NCBI GenBank assembly: GCA_949152475.1
Contig: OX424560.1
Coordinates: 16,865,106-16,929,105, forward strand
Origin: Terebella lapidaria
Taxonomy: Eukaryota > Annelida > Polychaeta > Terebellida > Terebellidae
DNA length: 64,000 nucleotides
Direction of reading: 5' to 3'
Shown: positions 36,445 through 48,102 of the stretch, in pieces
How positions within the stretch are numbered: the stretch's first letter is position 1
How the letters are laid out: every line of letters begins with the position of its first letter
Made by a program: the position numbers and the translations under genes
The notes under the pieces: model-generated
What the model saw: only the letters and a program-made list of their open reading frames with translations
What the model was told of the DNA's origin: nothing
Databases searched by the model: none

Positions 36445-36985
36445 GTGACGTCATCAAATCATTCGACTTTCCTCTGTTTACACCACACAACCCCATTCAG
36501 AACTACAGTCTCAGCTGCAAAAAATCATACATTATTGTCTTCTCTCCAAAAAGGGAGATTTGTAGTCAAATATAATACAGCTTATTTTGTGAGAGATGAC
36601 CCAGACGCTCCATATAAGAATACAGAAACAGATTTTGTTCATATGATTATTTTCTTAATTGTCTTTGTTGAATTTGGTGGTCGAATATTTCAGCAAAAAA
36701 TTGGTATCGTATTCTCAGGTTATATCACAAGCGTGATGATTTCAATTTTCCCATCGTCAACTTCCCTTTTCTTAGTAGCAATATTCCTGTGTCGCCACCG
36801 TATGGAGTGTTTGTCTCACAACTCACACGCTATTCCAAAGGTAGTTGCAGATATAAGGACTGCGTTCTCCGAAATTCATATCTAGTCTTTAAACTACTGC
36901 AACAAGGATATGTTTTACCAAGACTAATAGCTGCTTGTAAGAAATTAAATGGACGTCATAAAGTCGGGTTGATAAAAGTATAACA
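36445..36985 (+). pseudogene. reverse-transcriptase relic of an unplaced retroelement family
   Basis: The first part (to about 36713) contains an RT-like stretch ending VEFGGRIFQQKIGI, the lead-in to a GIPMGTN-type RT motif. After a gap, 36730-36985 in another frame reads HKRDDFNFPIVNFPF, ..YGVFVSQLTRYSKG.. and ..LLQQGYVLPRL.., the C-terminal part of the same kind of protein as found in many marine-invertebrate retroelement ORFs. The catalytic YxDD segment between is deleted. Recognised by pattern memory, so family placement is tentative. Confidence 0.6.
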
Positions 36986-38395
36986 AATCTGTCACTTTTA
37001 TGCAACAAGACCCGTTTGCATGTTAGTTGTTTCGGAATTCATGATGGGTACCACATATGGGACAGGGAAGGCTCACTATTTCCTGAACACTTCACATCCT
37101 TAAGTTCCATACTGTTTTCCAGATTTTGTCTTATACTGGACTTGGAAATTGGATAACAGACTCGGTGGTTTTGTTCAACCGGAATATTTTGTAAATGGGT
37201 ATCAGTTCTGCATTTTTGACTCTCGAGGCATCCAATTTTCATGCACCTTACAGATGACCTGAAGGGAAATGCTTGTGCGAAATCGAAATCACTAAACAAA
37301 ATTTGGCCACCAAAGTCAATAACTGGACGGTAGAAATCATTCCTTATTGTCTTGCGTATTTAGCCATACTATATCTGTTAGTGTAATTTTGGCCCCATTG
37401 TACCACTGTCGAGAAGCTTGACCATGCGTGGACTGATTGATAATGAGTTAGGCCAGTGATGATAATACCCATATTTTATGTTACAAACGCACATTTCAAC
37501 AAAAATGTTGAGCAAGGAAAACATACACCATGATCCTTTGTGGAAAGTGCAACTAAACACACATTTTGGCAAGAGTAGTGGGCAACTAGACAAAAATTCC
37601 GGTGAGAATCAGTATACGCATGGAAAAGCTCCACCCAAGTGATGGTGGTATTATGGTGGTGAGGAAGATTTAGGAGAATTGATCTCCGTGAGGGGGAGTT
37701 CTGCTTCCGGCAAGCAATTTGTAACGATACGAGAATACGGATTCGAGTTTATTTTTTTAGCAAACTGATCAATAGGCTTCAATCGGAAGATCATTTATTT
37801 TTTATGATCCTTTAATCAAGGAACGATTCTGTGTTCACTCATCCTTAAATGTGTTTGTGTTCACTCAGTCTCACGTATTGGTTCCAATCTCATTTTTCCC
37901 CGTGGCCGCACATGTAACCTTGAGTTCTTCTGTTGTGATGCTTGTCTATCATTCGTTTATGCTGACTTTGTTGTATCTATATACAGTTTGAATTTTGTGA
38001 TTGTTCAATGCTTATTCACTCCAATACAGAGTTAGTTGTACTGTAAAATCCCTAATGTTTCCCTTACATCCTCATACGATATGGTGTATCGAAAAAATAA
38101 AAACTGTTCAAAACAAGTACATCACTTGAACACATGTTTCAAGGTTTTGTCAGTGACAAAATCAATAACTATGATAGTATATAACGTTTCTGAGTATTGT
38201 AACCTGCCATGAAAACACAATAGTTACACCAAAACAGTGACTGCGGACAATCGTCTCAAACAGGGTATCCAAGCAATTCTATCAGTGAAATGGGCGTTGT
38301 GGACATTGAACAATCATCCCAATCATACAATATTGTATTTCACAGTATCGCTTATTGCCGATGAGGACAATCACTGTACGCATAAGTTGGAACAG
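36986..38395. other. intergenic DNA
   Basis: No recognisable gene, RNA or transposon; short frames on both strands lack domain signatures. Confidence 0.35.
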
Positions 38396-38397
38396 AA

Positions 38398-38735
38398 CAG
38401 AGTACACTACGGTGGCTGATATGTGACATCTAAATTTTTTTTTGCATGACACCAAAAATAAAAAGTAACAAAAGATTCCATTCGCGATTAAAATATTCTA
38501 TTCGCGAATAAAACTATTATATTCGTGAATAAAACTATTCTATTTGCGAATAAAACATTCTATTCGTGAATAAAACATTCTATTTGCGAATAAATCTATT
38601 CTATTTGCGAATAAAACATTCTATTCGCGAATAAAACATTCGAATAGAATACCATACCATACCATACTTTTTATTTTTGGTGTCATGCAAAAAAAAAATT
38701 AAGATGTCACATATCAGCCACCGTAGTAAACCCAA
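38398..38735. mobile_element. MITE with ~65-bp TIRs around a variable ~20-bp tandem repeat
   Basis: The left arm (ACTACGGTGGCTGATATGTG ... TGCATGACACCAAAAATAAA) is repeated inverted at the right (TTTATTTTTGGTGTCATGCA ... CACATATCAGCCACCGTAGT). The core, 38475-38645, is about ten copies of a ~20-bp unit like ATTCTATTCGCGAATAAAAC, itself partly palindromic (TTCGCGAA). No coding capacity; no clear target duplication. Confidence 0.75.
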
Positions 38736-39170
38736 TCGAATCTAATAAAAACTAAACAACAGTGAATGATTCGAAAAGACAACTGCCTATGCATGAACAC
38801 ATGGAAGTGGTAAACAATTTCATACACATGACCACGAATAATGATCGTTGATTGTATATTTGCGTTTTGTATGTCATAGAACGCAATTCGTTACTGTCAG
38901 TTTATTGCTATCGATTTTATGACGACTCGGCCGTTTGATGTCCACAGATGTGCACAGCTTCCCTGATTGTCACGTCCCAGGACAAATGAATAGGCCTATA
39001 CATTGTGCGATCTTCTCTCAATGGGCGAGCAGCTGAGCAGTACGTATGTACTTATTTTGTCGCGTTTTCCCTGAGCAGTGCCTGGATGACTCCAAGTACT
39101 AGACTGCAGATTTATAGTTATGCTGTCAGGCATAGGTGATTGATTCCTTTTGCAATCTCAGACTAAGATC
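38736..39170. other. 5' flank of the second FkbM-like gene
   Basis: Shares blocks with the flank of the first copy (ATGTGCACAGCTT, GAGCAGTGCCTGGATGACTCCA, TGATTCCTT..GCAATCT). No other gene. Confidence 0.5.
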
Positions 39171-40169
39171 ATGTCATCGCGGATGTCCCTGAAATATAAC
39201 AATACTTGTTGCTGTGTGGTACTTAGTTGCCTTCTATTTTGGGGGGTTTGGTATTTCTTCGACCAGTTCTCCAGACGAAATACCGCATCGGCCAAACCGG
39301 ACCAACTGCTACCCAAGAAAAAGAAGGTGATACCGGCAGATCTGCTTAATATGTATGAAAATGGATACACCAGCGTTGACAATGAGGATTTTCTGGACTA
39401 CGTCCGAGATCGCTGGTTGGTTGGCACTCCTTCCAAGTATGCCGCTCTCAAGTTATCTGACAGGGCGAAACAAAAACGTGATCATTCCCAAGTTGAACAG
39501 TCGTCTTTCCTAGACCGGATTATGCGGGAGAGGCGTAATGGATTCTTTGTTGAATGCGGGGCTGCTGACGGTGAAACCTTCTCCAACACGCTGTTTTTCG
39601 AGCAGTATCGCTCCTGGTCGGGTTTGCTTGTTGAACCGAACCCTGTGCTCTTTGACAAACTCCTTGGCAAGAACAGAAATTCCTCTATCGTGAATAGCTG
39701 CCTCAGTACTTCGAAAGGTGTGGAGAAAATGAAGTTTACGACGTTGGGCCTCATGGGAGGAATCCCAGATAAAATGGAGGAAACTCACTTGCGCTACGTC
39801 CGGAAACACAAAGCTAACTCCTGTGACATCACGGTCACGTGTTTTCCATTGCATGTATTACTACGCGCACTTGATGTCAACCACGTGGACTATTTTTCTT
39901 TGGATGTGGAAGGTCCAGAACTTGACATACTGAAAACTATCCCGTTCAATGAGGTGACTATAGATTACCTCTCAATTGAATATCGAGTGTCGGATATGAG
40001 AACCATCGACTCTTCTGCATCACTACGGAAACTGAGATTGGTCAGGAATTTCTTTTCTGATTTGGGAAACTTTCAGGAAATGGGAATCTTGCCCTGGAAC
40101 ACGAGTGTCAAGAATATAACACTGAATGAAGCTAACGGTTTGGACGTTATTTTCAAGAGAGTAGGTTGA
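39171..40169 (+). CDS. FkbM-family methyltransferase-like membrane protein, copy 2
   Basis: 332 residues, one exon, with the same architecture as the gene at 33142: signal anchor near 12-31, FVECGAADGE SAM-binding loop, VEPNP, and SLDVEGPELDIL (Ala to Pro in the last motif). I choose ATG 39171 because it aligns with the start of copy 1; a longer frame upstream starts at a non-ATG codon. Residues 110-330 are nearly identical to copy 1, while the N-terminal stem differs more, which suggests purifying selection or gene conversion in the catalytic part. 5' and 3' flanks are shared, so the two arose by a ~6-kb tandem duplication. Confidence 0.85.
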   Translation: MSSRMSLKYNNTCCCVVLSCLLFWGVWYFFDQFSRRNTASAKPDQLLPKKKKVIPADLLNMYENGYTSVDNEDFLDYVRDRWLVGTPSKYAALKLSDRAKQKRDHSQVEQSSFLDRIMRERRNGFFVECGAADGETFSNTLFFEQYRSWSGLLVEPNPVLFDKLLGKNRNSSIVNSCLSTSKGVEKMKFTTLGLMGGIPDKMEETHLRYVRKHKANSCDITVTCFPLHVLLRALDVNHVDYFSLDVEGPELDILKTIPFNEVTIDYLSIEYRVSDMRTIDSSASLRKLRLVRNFFSDLGNFQEMGILPWNTSVKNITLNEANGLDVIFKRVG

Positions 40170-42860
40170 ACGCTACCATTTATGTATGTCATTGTTGCTG
40201 TTATATATTCATGAAAAAGGTTTTCCTCAGAATAAAAGGGTTTCCGTCACGTACTTCGTCATTTTGAAAACGATTTCATCACAGTTAAAAGGTTTTCTTC
40301 TTAGTGAAAAGGTGTCTGTCACGCATATAATTTGCGTCACCATTTTTTGAGGGATCTAAAAAAAATTATGACCGAAAGAAGCCACCGTACTGATGTGCCT
40401 TCGTGCACCACTATTCTGTGAACACTCATCTGCACGTGAAACGGGTGAGCCACTATTGTGAGTTGTATTTTTGTACATAAAATTTTATCGCTTCCCCGAA
40501 AAGTTCACATATGACTTGTATGTAGAACATCTGAAGAATGCAATGATTTTGAATATGAATTGTATGTGTTATTATGTGGACAACGTATTTTGTTGCGTTT
40601 CACGAAGGTTCACGTTTGAAGTTTTCGGCGCTATTTTGCTAATAAAAACATATTTATATTTCTATTATATGACATTATTTCTCTAATTGCTCAAGTTGAG
40701 AAATACAACTAAAAACAAGTAAGCGCCAGGAACTGGAGGAAATCGTATGGTGTTGGCAGTGCATGGCTTCACTCCAGTGTGGGTGCAACGGAAATGTAAT
40801 TGAGTATTATTGGAGTGTGGATAATTTTATGATCTACTGCAGAGATTTTGTCGAGTCAAAATTTTTTTGTCGAGTCAAGTTGATACTAAACAATTTTACA
40901 GAATGCCGGGATCAAAGCACTATATCAAGGCACATGCTGGACTTTCACAGCCGGTATCTTCTTTCGTATTTTCGAGGAATATTTATGTATTTATGCATAA
41001 AACCTGTATGGCAAATAATACTTTTTTGACACATAATAATCCCCCAGCATGCAATTAGCAAAAGATAGACAGATCGAAACAAGTAGGGCATAGTCCTAGC
41101 GCTACACAGAGGTGAACACAAAATTTCCGGAGGGGACAGTTGGGGTAGACTAACGAATGCAACAGGCGTGGGGTCTGGGGTCCGCATATGGCCTCAGAAA
41201 CCAACGACTTCTAGATATTTTGTGGTGAAATATGAAGTTCTCAAAGCTCGAAAATGCGTACTCGAATCAACAATATTTTCATATTAATTAAAGTAGAAAA
41301 TATCTATCAAAATAACATTCACTGCTAGATACTAAATACATTAACACATGTGATGATTTTCTATTGCAATACACATTACTAGTATGTACATAGCCAACCC
41401 GTTTCTGTGCATATATATTTCTGTGCAAGATGTCCCAGCTTCTTTTAATTTCCAACTTGATTCCATGCTTTGTAATTCATTTGACAGAAGGATTAAGTTT
41501 TGTTAGATTAATACAACAAGCAGGCGTGGGATCTGGGTCCGTCTAGGGCCCCAGAAGCCTACTACCTCTCAATGCTCGGTATCGAATTTTGAGGCTGTCA
41601 GAGCTGGAAAGTGAAGCAATTCCATGAGGGTGCTGAATAAGATCCGGCAAAATACAGCTTGTGCAACGTAAATGAGTTGCATAAATATATGTCTTACAAA
41701 TTGATGATTTTGTCACATGCACTAGTACATGAGAAAATAATTATACATAGTCTATATATATATTCCGTATGCAAATTTGCATGTGACAAAAGAATATATT
41801 TCAGGGGTAAACAGGATCAAAAGACACATATACAAAAATCGACCTAGATGCTATCATCAGGGTGTTTCCTGAAATTGAAGGGGGGCTCACCTCTTGCTCC
41901 CCTCCCTTTCAAAATCCACACTGCTACACTTAGGTTTTACCCAGAGGAAATAAGTAATGCTACTTCAATACTGTCAATATCGATTACTAGTTTATTTCTC
42001 ATGACTTAATGAAATATGTAATAAAACCCCCCAAATTATTGGTCCTGCCATGGCCGGAGTGGTGTCTACGCCACTGGTTTTAAATATAAAAATATAATAA
42101 ATATTTAACACACATTTAACAGACATTTACGGACATATGTTCTTATTTATCTGCAGAAAAAATGTGTGAATTACAAATGAAATGTGTGCAAATTATAATA
42201 TGTGTCAAAGGATTTGTGAATTATTATTCACTCATAAATATTGAAGGAGCAATCATTTTGTGAATTCCTAATCTGGAAGTGCATGTAACTGGTCATATAA
42301 TGGAATGTTATAACTCTGCTAACATGTAAAGTGTTGAGCATCATGATGTTTTACTATCATAATGCCACCAATGCAATACAAAATAATCATAATGTTACAA
42401 TGTTGTGCCCGATGTACTGGTAACACGGAATTGTTTGTCATGTTTATTGTGTCATAGTGTATTCATTCACCAGTGGTGGTTGATAATTTTGTCTTCATCT
42501 TCAAAAGTGAGCTGTAATATCCTATATAGCTAAGAACCAAATAAACAGTTCCAGTTCAGTTCGAACTAAGAGAACACACATGCCAGGATGATAAACTATT
42601 GTTCACATGTTGTGAAAATCTGTGCGGGTTCGAATCTTGACTTTAGCACTTCACTGGGCTTCGCTGCACGCATCTATACATGTTAGCTGCATTATTGTAA
42701 CGATAAGAAGTTTTAGTTTGGATTTGCATCTTATCACTCGAACATGGAACAACTGTTGGAGAAACATATACTGATATATTCTTAAACTCGTTCACATCAA
42801 TATTGTCATAATTTTGCGATGTCGAATGGAATCGTTTCACCTTGAGGTCAAATGTCAACT
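40170..42860. repeat. intergenic DNA with a diverged ~100-bp direct repeat
   Basis: After the gene's 3' flank, a block around CAGGCGTGGGGTCTGGGGTC (41162-41265) recurs diverged at 41521-41620 (CAGGCGTGGGATCTGGGTCC). No gene recognised on either strand. Confidence 0.45.
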
Positions 42861-43136
42861 TTTTGCAAACTTCTGCTCATTTGACAGGGAATCAATTGCA
42901 ATGATAAATATTCGAGGATTTCTTTCCTTTCCCACGTAGATATTATTCATGCTGGGCGCATGACAGAAGATTCTATTCTGTGATTTACGTAGGGAATTTT
43001 TTGCAAACTTCTGCTCATTTGACAGGCAATCAATTGCAATGATAAATATTCGAGGATTTCTTTTCTTTCCCACGTAGATATTATTCATGCTGGGCGCCTG
43101 ACATAAGATTCTATTCGGTGATTTACGTAGGGAATG
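42861..43136. repeat. tandem duplication, 138-bp unit x2
   Basis: The unit starting TTTTGCAAACTTCTGCTCAT and ending GTGATTTACGTAGGGAAT occurs twice back to back with about five differences. The minus-strand frame stays open across both copies because 138 is divisible by three; it is not taken as a gene. Confidence 0.85.
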
Positions 43137-44735
43137 CGGGTTAGGAATTGGGACCGCCACCGCATATAACCATAGTGCCTAATTGAAACAAGACAAATTT
43201 GAAGAAATGTAGTTTTCTGAGAGGAGCAAATAGTTTTTGGACGCTAGGTTAGTGTCAGTTACTTGTCGTTTGCTTCATAGACAGGTTGAGTGGTGCAGGC
43301 AAGAACCGATGTGAACGAACAAAAATTGAGTATACGACACACGCCTTTTTTTTGCAATACTAGGAAAACATTGTTCCGAGACAGATAGCAGTATCACTTT
43401 CTATTATTAATATTGGATGGATTTTCCATACAGTTTGGAGTAAGTGATGTTGTCCAGAATTATTGAATGGTCTGGGTCTTTGTAGTTACTTGTGATATAT
43501 GCATGGTGTTCGTAGTTGCCGTAATTGCTTGAATACCAGAACGTGAGAGTCGATATTGATTCAGAATCACTAAATCTGTGTTACTTGTCGAATTATTGGT
43601 AGTTATGTCGGAACTCTTATGGAATATACGACACATATATCATCTAAAGTATTCAAGATAAATAGATGTATCACAATTTGCAGTGTGCAACGTTCATAGC
43701 ACGTAATCTTACGTTGGTTGCAATTTTATGGTGGAAATTAAAAGATATTTAATTAAATCTTAGCCTGGGTTGATAGACACTCGGATTTCGCTGGCTGTAG
43801 TGCGTGTATTTAGGAACCTATTCCAATTGCCTAATTGCCGTCTGAGTGCCAGCATACCAATTCTCACAGTATCTTGTCAAATGAGCGTTACATATATTAT
43901 ATCCTATTCCACATAGATACAACAAAAAGTGACTCCATACGAACTCACCATATGGACAAAACTAATGTCTTCTGGTGAATAATGATTATTGCTGTGAAAG
44001 GAGCAAAGAACGAGCTCGCATCAAGCGGTTTAAATATGGAATATAATCCAGAGACGGTGAAACATGGCATGGACCTTTCTCGGAAACGTGCGTGGAATTT
44101 CTCTGCAAACAAGAGGAAAGTGGAGAAACTCTTCTCTTCTTCCTCGTTGGTAGGGTTGCAAAAAGTTTTACCCGTAATACACCCCCCATGATCCATCTGT
44201 TTTGCGAGAACCATTTTAAAACTGGCTCATATAAAGTAGTCAAAGTAGTCGCGGGATTGTTAACACGTGCACGTGCATATGCATTACACTTTGATATATC
44301 ACGTTTTATGATCGCTCAGTAATGAACAAAGCTCCGCAAACAAGTGTCGCAGATTCGCCGATGCATGATCATGTTCGTTATACTGACGTGGTCAATGCAC
44401 CAGACAAGTGTCTAGCACATGTCAAAGCATATTGCATACGTTATCGTCTTCAACATTATCGTGAATTTTGTAGATATTTGCAATGCAAAAAAATATAAAA
44501 ACACGTATTTAACCATGTTTAACCATTATCCAATTTTTTCTTCAGGTTTCCTGTAAAATTTAACTACCAGTGGATACATCATGGTGTATATTGTAAAACG
44601 CGAGAGGGAATACCCTCTTGAAAAAAAAACATCATGCCGTTGCAATGTGGACATTTTCGAGAAACGTAAGTCATCGATATAGTAAGTTCGACAAAATAAT
44701 TCTTTACTTGATTAACACTTTTCACCTGTACCATC
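43137..44735. other. intergenic DNA
   Basis: A 69-codon plus-strand frame at 43982-44191 has somewhat protein-like composition but I recognise no family; opposite-strand frames overlap it. Otherwise nothing. Confidence 0.3.
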
Positions 44736-45690
44736 CTGATATCTCAAGCCTCTGACAAGTCACAGTGATCATCTTAACCTCCTGGTATTTCGAACTTCTG
44801 ACAAGTCACAAAGATCATCTTACCTTCCTGGTAGTTTGGGGTTTCTGACAAGACACAGAGATCATCTTAACCTCCTGGTATTTCGAGTCTCTGATAAATC
44901 ACAGAGATCATCTTACCTTCCTGGTATTTCGAGTCTCTAACAAGTCACAGAGATCATCTTAACCTCCTGGTATTTCGAGTCTCTGACAAATCACAGAGAT
45001 CATCTTACCTTCCTGGTATTTCGAGTCTATGACAAGTCACAGAGATCATCTTACCTTCCTGTTTTTCGAGTCTCTGACAAGTCACAGAGATCATCTTACC
45101 TTCCTGGTATTTCGAGTCTCTGACAAGTCACAGAGATCATCTCACCTTCCTGGTATTTCGAGTCTCTGACAAATCAGAGAGATCATCTTAACTTCCTGGT
45201 ATTTCGAGTCTCTGACAAGTCACAAAGATCATCTTACCTTCCTGGTATTTCGAGTCTCTGACAAGTCACAGGTATCATCTAAACCTTCCTGGTATTTCTA
45301 GTCTCTGACAAGTCACAGAGATCATCTTACCTTCCTGGTATTTCAAATCTCTAACTAGTCACAGATATCATCTTACCTTCCTTGTATTTCGATCCTTTGA
45401 CAAGTCACAAAGATCATCTTACTTTCCTGGTATTTCGAACCTTTGACAGGTCACAAAGATCATCTTACTTTCCTGGTATTTCGAACCTTTGACAGGTCAC
45501 AAAGATCATCTTACTTTCCTGGTATTTCGAACCTTTGACAGGTCACAAAGATCATCTTACCCTCCTGGTATTTTGATCCCTTGACAAGTCACAAAGATCA
45601 TTTTACTTTCCTGGTATTTCGAACCTTTGACAAGTCACAAAGATCATCTGTACCTTCCTGGTATTTCGAATATCTTACAAGTCACAAGTG
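44735..45690. repeat. ~47-bp minisatellite, about 20 copies
   Basis: Unit with GACAAGTCACAGAGATCATC, then TTACCTTCCTGGTATTTCGA and GTCTCT, at 45-48-bp spacing. Two subtypes are visible: the left part has GTCTCTGACAAGTCACAGAG, the right part has ACCTTTGACAGGTCACAAAG, as if arrays were homogenised in local blocks. Confidence 0.9.
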
Positions 45691-46600
45691 CATTGTACAT
45701 TTTATTTCGACACATATTGGAAAACGATGCATGCCATGTCAAATTTCCAACTCCGAATCACACAGTGTTGTACACACATCCTTTTTATTCACCCAAGAGT
45801 CACTCACGTCCCCCTTCTCGTTTCAGTGCCGCTAACTTTCTCCAACCAACCTGACCCTTGTAACAACCAAAGGAAGCAGAAATACTAGTATTATCTCAGA
45901 TCTCATAGTTCAATCACCACAAGGGAGTGCTCTTGACATTTCCCCTACGTCATAGTTGAACCACATGGGCATGCTTCAGAAAATGGCGGTAAGACAACAG
46001 GTGACAAAGGCGAAAGTTACAACATTGACCATATATACGATCAACACATCATTATTTGAAGTATATTATACAAAACGTGAACTACTTTTATAATGTTATG
46101 TAGTACATGTTCTGCGAGAAATTCCCAATGAACGATACAAAGTAGTTCTTAGAAATGCATGTTCAAATGTGAGGTGTACAAATAGATGGTCTATCCTAAA
46201 TTCAACATTCAAAGCCCTCCACGGGATTCGGCCTCAATCAGCTTCAGGCGCTTGATATTCTACCCACTTAACACAGACCGATTCCGTGGGAGGCATATAC
46301 AGGTAAATGTATTTATCCTCTCGATATCATCAAGGAAAATGTCACTGGGGGAAATCAAAAGGCATTCAACCTGCCAACCAAAAATTGGCGTGGGCTCAGT
46401 AAATACTGGTGGTGTTCGACAGTAGACTTTTCGGTATGGGGCATTGCCAGTTGAATTGCATGATATTGTGACGTTTGTAGGTAAGACTTGTTGTTGTGTT
46501 TTTGTCTGCCCAAAAACCCTGCCTCCTGATCGTATAGACTTTGGTAACTCGCGCTCGTTGTGATTCGAGAGCCGTCACTAAAAGGTGCTCACTATTTTCG
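45691..46600. other. intergenic DNA
   Basis: No recognised gene; short frames without domains. Confidence 0.3.
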
Positions 46601-47290
46601 GTGCATCACTCAGTAGCTTACCGGCTTACTCAGGCAAGAATCAACTCAGTCGTGAATAAATGAAGATTTATCAACATCAAATCAGCAATTTACAATGGAA
46701 TTGTCGGTCACCCACGTGACGTACAGATATGAAGTTCAGACATGGAGCACTGTATGACCACGTTAAAAATAATAGTGCACGAGGGCACAACTTAAAAGAG
46801 TTCTTCGCCGAAGGCTTCTCTCCATCCCGTCCCGTTGAAATTTCCCCATCCCGTTTAGTCGATTGGTTTCTCACGGTAGTTAGTCGAAATCCCACTGACT
46901 CAAAGGCCCTGACGAAGGAGTCGTCCGCACGGAGGTCGTCGAGTCCCTTGGTCGTGGCGGTGACGATCTCAACACGGTCGATGTCGCTGTTGCAGTGCTC
47001 ACTGAGCGGTCGTCCACTCGCCCTTATATAGCCAGGGTGGCTGCGCGCGCATCCTCTTCCGCGAACGACTCTTCCGCGATCGTTACCAAGTGGAGAAGGC
47101 TGCATCCGCGAACGGTTCTTCCGCGAGTACTCTTCCGCGAACGGTACCTTCGCGAACAGTGCTTCCGCAAGTGGTGCTTCCACGAACGGTACTTCCGCGA
47201 ACGGTGCCTCCGCCAGTAGTCTTCTGTGATCACGTGACCGTTCCTGACGAACGTTTTTGGCGCTCTCCGTTGTGTTGGTTTTGTTACAAT
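46600..47290 (-). repeat. CpG-rich region with ~15-bp repeats, possible solo LTR
   Basis: Between about 47050 and 47220 a degenerate unit CTTCCGCGAACGGTR repeats around ten times, very CpG-rich in an AT-rich, CpG-poor neighbourhood. The right edge reads TGTTACAAAACCAACACAAC on the minus strand, an LTR-like TG start, and AATAAA-like signals occur near 46660. No partner LTR or target duplication was found, so the LTR reading is tentative. Confidence 0.4.
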
Positions 47291-47429
47291 ATGATTCTGC
47301 CTAAAAAAAACACCCAACGAACAAACAGCTAAATCTGGAACTATACTTGGTGTTTGGTGGCCTTGGGGTACTAGTAATATACCTTCCTTTTTCGGGCGCG
47401 AGTAATAGGCCTACTTTGCTTTTCTTAGT

Positions 47430-47867
47430 AGTAGTAGTAATTTATTTCAACAGATCATAAAATACATAAATAAATAAACACAAACATACAAAAACTGATC
47501 CGTCAGGGAGTCACATGACCAGTTGGTCGTCTTCCTGTGACCCCCCTCATAAAGGAAACAAAATGGACATTAGCAGGAAACAAACTTAATAAAGAATTTG
47601 TTGGTAGAATATTAAAATGAAACTGGGAAGAAAACATGAATACAACTTATAAACACCCTTATCTAATCTATTTACAAACATACACGAGTTGAGCACGAGG
47701 AGGCAGAGGATGCGGAGGAGGAGGACAACACCGACGACAAGGCAAAAGTAGCCGACTGGCTCCGGCGGTGTACAGGACGATCACACTCAGATGTAATCGT
47801 ACCACTAGACCACACCGGAGCCAGGCGGCGAGACAGACCAGACCAGAAATCTAAAATAAGGGGTGGT
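47430..47867 (-). mobile_element. retroposon-like segment with (ACT)n tail
   Basis: On the minus strand the segment ends TGTTGAAATAAATTACTACT plus further ACT units, a typical LINE/SINE 3' tail. Its upstream part has a GC-rich hairpin (CTGGCTCCGG ... CCGGAGCCAG, about 47754-47824) and TGGTCTAGTGGTA, which resembles a Pol III A box. It could be a SINE or a truncated LINE 3' end. Confidence 0.45.
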
Positions 47868-47881
47868 ATATATATATATAC

Positions 47882-47924
<43 letters not shown>

Positions 47925-48102
47925 CATACACACACATATATATACATACACATACACATACATATACATATATATATATATACATATATACATATACATA
48001 CATATATACACATATACATATACACATACATACATACACATACACACATATATACACATACATACATACACACACATGCATATATACATACACGTACATA
48101 TA
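47868..48102. repeat. (CA/TA)n microsatellite, copy 1
   Basis: Alternating CA, TA and CATA runs. It directly follows the 3' end of the minus-strand LINE and marks the left border of the 13.7-kb duplicated segment. The same sequence recurs at 61600-61800. Long frames through it on both strands are artefacts. Confidence 0.95.

Noticed and set aside
42855..43160. 101-codon minus-strand frame with an internal repeat
   Set aside because: Explained by the 138-bp tandem duplication, a multiple of three.
43982..44191. 69-codon frame with protein-like composition
   Set aside because: No recognised family, no splice context, and competing frames on the other strand.
46677..47183. 168-codon minus-strand frame
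   Set aside because: Arg/Ser-rich translation of the CpG-rich 15-bp repeat; the opposite strand is also open.
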